Positions 38,973 through 40,918 of a stretch of 40,918 nt of DNA are shown in pieces (within the stretch, counting starts at the first letter, position 1; every line of letters begins with the position of its first letter). Under the pieces are notes generated by a model. That model made no database searches. It had not been told where the DNA came from and was given only the letters and a program-made list of their open reading frames with translations. Source of the stretch: a virus; IMG/VR virus record IMGVR_UViG_3300048055_000054, positions 1-40,918 of that record; one strand, given 5' to 3'. Made by a program: the position numbers and the translations under genes.

Positions 38973-39196
38973 AACATTGCCTCCTTTAGTACGTGTATGT
39001 GGAGAAGGTTCATGCATTGCCTACAACGTACGTAGCTGTCATACCAATCCATTATGGCTGGATTTGTCTTTATATCCTTCAAGCACAGATCTAACTCCAA
39101 CTGTTTTCCCCCGCTAAGAAACTCCACACCACAGATGGAGGTGTGGATAATACGGCTGTACCGGATGGTTGCCCCTGTTATTACGTGCTCATGCAT
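38969..39196 (-). CDS. small His-Cys-CxxC / Leu-tail protein (family member 15)
   Basis: A 75-aa copy from ATG 39196 (a GTG at 39211 is an alternative). His2/His4, Cys22-Gly, CxxC 58-61, C-terminal LKEAML, first Cys of CxxC 18 residues from the end. Final TTA TGA overlaps the next ATG. Its start overlaps the coiled-coil gene's end by eight bases. Confidence 0.74.
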   Translation of the reverse strand: MHEHVITGATIRYSRIIHTSICGVEFLSGGKQLELDLCLKDIKTNPAIMDWYDSYVRCRQCMNLLHIHVLKEAML

Positions 39197-39440
39197 TGCA
39201 GCTGGACTCACGGAACTTTTCTAACTCGTTGAAAAGTAGTGCCAGGTCTTTAGATGTGAGGTTCCCCATGAGGTAAGCGTCTGGCTCCCAGGCCCAGCAG
39301 CACTCCAAGGCCTCCCGCAGGGTGTTCCTGCCTTTGGGCAAAGGGCCATCTGGTTGCGGAGGGTAAACCATCTCCTCAAGTTCTGCCGCCCACTTCTCCA
39401 ACTCGTTGTATTTTTGTTGTAGTAGTTCTAGTTCTGTCAT
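39189..39440 (-). CDS. coiled-coil small protein, 83 aa
   Basis: Residues 1-25 form a Leu/Glu-rich amphipathic helix. The remainder is a compact domain with Trp-Ala-Trp and a second helix near the end. It has Cys residues but lacks the His-Cys-CxxC/Leu-tail plan. TAGGAG precedes the ATG. It is the only non-family small gene inside the leftward array, and its function is unknown. Confidence 0.68.
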   Translation of the reverse strand: MTELELLQQKYNELEKWAAELEEMVYPPQPDGPLPKGRNTLREALECCWAWEPDAYLMGNLTSKDLALLFNELEKFRESSCNA

Positions 39441-39447
39441 GGGGCTC

Positions 39448-39681
39448 CTATAGTACAGCGTCTTTCAATTTAACCAAGCAGCGTACTTCATTGCACTTTT
39501 CACAAAGGATTGTTCCGAACCGCTCTGCCTCTGACCCCATTGCGGCTATTGTGTAGTGGCTACTACCTGATGTATAACGCACCGGCCCGCGCACCACCGG
39601 TTCGTTACAAAGTGTGCGATAGGGGTGCTCCTGTGTCTGTGACACCAAGTGATCTGCGGAGTACGCTGGTTGTCTTTCCAT
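39448..39681 (-). CDS. small His-Cys-CxxC / Leu-tail protein (family member 16, triplet unit)
   Basis: A 77-aa copy: His11 in SADHL, Cys25-Asn, CxxC 60-63 (CEKC), C-terminal LKDAVL, first Cys of CxxC 18 residues from the end. It is nearly identical over its 3' half to the two following family genes. Its ribosome site is TAGGAG in the repeated spacer. Confidence 0.8.
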   Translation of the reverse strand: MERQPAYSADHLVSQTQEHPYRTLCNEPVVRGPVRYTSGSSHYTIAAMGSEAERFGTILCEKCNEVRCLVKLKDAVL

Positions 39682-39688
39682 GGGGCTC

Positions 39689-39940
39689 CTATAGTACAGC
39701 GTCTTTCAATGTAACCAAAATGCGTGCTTCATTGCACTTTTCACAAAGGATTGTTCCGAACTGTTCTACCTCCGACCTCATCTCGGCTATTGTGTAGTGG
39801 CTACTACCTGATGTAGTGAGCGACCACCGGCTCGTCACCGATTCGTTACAAAGTGTGGGGTAGCGATGACGCTCGACCACCCCCCTGCCACCTGTGTCTT
39901 GGGCCAAGTGATCCGCAGAGTGCTTTGGTTGTCTTTCCAT
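39689..39940 (-). CDS. small His-Cys-CxxC / Leu-tail protein (family member 17, triplet unit)
   Basis: An 83-aa copy: His11 in SADHL, Cys31-Asn, CxxC 66-69 (CEKC), C-terminal LKDAVL. It shares its first five residues and its ribosome site spacer with member 16. A short insert (GGRGVVERH) lengthens the loop ahead of Cys31. Confidence 0.8.
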   Translation of the reverse strand: MERQPKHSADHLAQDTGGRGVVERHRYPTLCNESVTSRWSLTTSGSSHYTIAEMRSEVEQFGTILCEKCNEARILVTLKDAVL

Positions 39941-39947
39941 GGGGCTC

Positions 39948-40226
39948 CTATAGTACAGCGTCTTTCAATGTAACCAAGCAGCGTACTTCACTGCACTTTT
40001 CACAAAGGATTGTCCCGAACCGCTCTACCTCCGACTCCACCTCGGCTAGTGTGTAGTGGTAGTTGCCTGCTGTAACAATCTCTGGAAGGCTCGTCACCAA
40101 TTTGTTACAAAATGTGAGATAGCGGCCGTGGTCAGTCAACCCGCTGTCCCCCGGGTCCTGTACCAAGTGGTCCGCGGAGTACGTTATTTCTTCTTCTTCT
40201 AGAGGCGAGCGTTCTTCAGTTGCCAT
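39948..40226 (-). CDS. small His-Cys-CxxC / Leu-tail protein (family member 18, triplet unit)
   Basis: A 92-aa copy from ATG 40226, with AAAGGA upstream; the longer frame from 40262 lies inside the previous gene. It adds an acidic N-terminal extension (EEEE) before the shared SADHL. His20, Cys40-Asn, CxxC 75-78, C-terminal LKDAVL. The start overlaps the previous gene by 28 bases. Confidence 0.76.
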   Translation of the reverse strand: MATEERSPLEEEEITYSADHLVQDPGDSGLTDHGRYLTFCNKLVTSLPEIVTAGNYHYTLAEVESEVERFGTILCEKCSEVRCLVTLKDAVL

Positions 40227-40444
40227 AAGCACCAATCCTTTGATAGCATGCAATCCAAACAATCAACGTCACCTGACGTGTCCGTGAAGTTCTTGCGGGT
40301 ACAAATATCTGAGTTGTAAAATATCTTGAGTGGGGCTGCTTGGCCGCACAGGGCCACGTACGCCTCATCCACGTGTGACCGGGTCGCGTGTGTTAGTAGG
40401 TTTACTCGTCTGTACAGTATCTTTTCAATTTCGGTTACGGGCAT
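40199..40444 (-). CDS. small His-Cys-CxxC / Leu-tail protein (family member 19)
   Basis: An 81-aa copy: His19, Cys33-Gly, CxxC 62-65, C-terminal LKNARL, first Cys of CxxC 20 residues from the end. It has an additional Cys near the tail. The N-terminal helix is basic. The stop codons of this copy are CTC TAG, another exception to the CTA/TTA ending. The next start lies upstream, inside it. Confidence 0.75.
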   Translation of the reverse strand: MPVTEIEKILYRRVNLLTHATRSHVDEAYVALCGQAAPLKIFYNSDICTRKNFTDTSGDVDCLDCMLSKDWCLWQLKNARL

Positions 40445-40471
40445 AGTGTGTGTAGTCTTGTTAATCCTTTC

Positions 40472-40735
40472 TTACAAGATGTTCCTCTTCAGTTCCAAGA
40501 GGGTTACCTCCGGGTACTCTCTGTACAGAATTTCCTCACACACTTTACAGTGAACCATGAGGTTTCCATCATCATCCTCTTCTTCCCGGTACCACGAGCT
40601 ATCACCGGTCAGTATGACTGACAGGACAGCTTGATAGTTGCGTGGCGGTTTACTACACAGCGCGATTTCGTGTGGGTCCCTACTTATGCACCTCTCTGAT
40701 GTCCCTTTTGGTGTCCGTTTTGATGCCAGTTTCAT
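40472..40735 (-). CDS. small His-Cys-CxxC / Leu-tail protein (family member 20)
   Basis: An 87-aa copy: His22, Cys27-Ser, CxxC 63-66, C-terminal LKRNIL, first Cys of CxxC 25 residues from the end. The N-terminus is Lys/Arg/Ser-rich. A Glu/Asp run lies before the CxxC. Its ATG overlaps the stop of the partial gene upstream (ATGA). It ends TTG TAA and is followed by a 27-base gap. Confidence 0.75.
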   Translation of the reverse strand: MKLASKRTPKGTSERCISRDPHEIALCSKPPRNYQAVLSVILTGDSSWYREEEDDDGNLMVHCKVCEEILYREYPEVTLLELKRNIL

Positions 40736-40918
40736 AACACCGCCTTCTTTAGCTCTTTGAGTAGTAGCTGTGGATTCTCAGCGTAGAGTACGTCTGCACA
40801 CGCTCCACAGCGTGGAAAGTCTGGATTATACCAGGTACTCCTACCGATCAGTACGTAGCGCAGGATTGCGTCGTAATCAAACTCGTCAGCTAGGTAGCCA
40901 CAGAGTCTAGCAGAACCG
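40732..40918 (-). CDS. small His-Cys-CxxC / Leu-tail protein (family member 21, 5' end outside window)
   Basis: The frame is open to the right edge; 61 C-terminal residues are visible. Cys6-Gly and the CxxC at visible positions 37-40 are present, and the protein ends LKKAVL, with the first Cys of CxxC 25 residues from the end, the same spacing as member 20. The WYNPDF segment before CxxC resembles the WYREEE of member 20, so these two are closest relatives. The array therefore continues beyond the window. Confidence 0.72.
   Translation of the reverse strand, partial: GSARLCGYLADEFDYDAILRYVLIGRSTWYNPDFPRCGACADVLYAENPQLLLKELKKAVL

Larger units (their letters stand above)
39448..40226 (-). repeat. 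three-copy tandem gene array with repeated spacers
   Basis: Three tandem genes of 234, 252 and 279 bases share high DNA identity at their 3' halves. The sequence TATAGTACAGCGTCTTTCAA recurs at 39450, 39691 and 39950 (window orientation), with GGGGCTCC just before it in each case. The identical spacers, including the ribosome site TAGGAG, indicate recent duplication of gene plus signal. Confidence 0.88.

Noticed and set aside
2202-40918. The Leu-rich tail as an ssrA-like degradation tag
   Set aside because: ssrA-type degrons end in Ala-Ala preceded by Leu. These tails end in Leu with varied preceding residues and directly follow a structured CxxC, so a docking or core helix is more likely.

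Overview
The window is a piece of a tailed double-stranded DNA phage genome (Caudoviricetes) infecting a bacterium. This rests on tightly packed or overlapping genes, Shine-Dalgarno-led starts, a complete phage replication and recombination set, large tail-fibre-like proteins, and a GpA-type terminase large subunit. I saw no integrase, repressor, tRNA or rRNA. The family A polymerase carries Phe at the position equivalent to E. coli Phe762, which fits a virulent lifestyle but does not prove it. The host cannot be named from the sequence. Capsid, portal and lysis genes are not recognisable here and presumably lie outside.

Layout. (1) Bases 1-22.4 kb, rightward: a replication, recombination and nucleotide module. 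It contains a UvsW-like SF2 helicase, a J-domain protein, a DnaB-like helicase, a zinc-finger/TOPRIM primase, DNA polymerase A, a candidate UvsY-like mediator, a gp32-like ssDNA-binding protein, a bacterial-type RecA, an SbcD/SbcC (gp47/gp46) pair, a dNMP kinase, two nuclease-like proteins, a Dam-type adenine methyltransferase and a metallophosphoesterase. (2) 22.4-33.2 kb, rightward: tail-fibre and virion structural genes, interrupted by a patatin-like phospholipase. Codon choice changes abruptly inside some of these genes, indicating mosaic origin. (3) 33.2-36.2 kb, rightward: zinc-ribbon proteins, a ParB-domain protein and the terminase large subunit. (4) 36.2-40.9 kb, leftward and convergent: an array of very small genes surrounding an Rnl2-like RNA ligase.

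The most unusual feature is a paralogous family of at least 21 small proteins (63-98 aa) encoded throughout the window. All share one plan: an N-terminal His, then Cys (usually Cys-Gly or Cys-Asn), then a CxxC pair, then a C-terminal tail ending in Leu-x-x-x-x-Leu. The first Cys of CxxC lies exactly 18, 20, 22 or 25 residues from the C-terminus. Seven copies are on the plus strand. Four of these overlap the start of the next gene, and three of those four next genes encode DNA polymerase, dNMP kinase and Dam (the fourth is an unknown protein); a fifth touches the DnaB-like helicase start by one base, and two more lie 5 and 30 bases ahead of primase and RecA. Fourteen form the minus-strand array, including a four-copy and a three-copy tandem amplification. 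The His-Cys-CxxC pattern suggests one zinc site each. The function is unknown, and this family is the best candidate for an undescribed system in the window.
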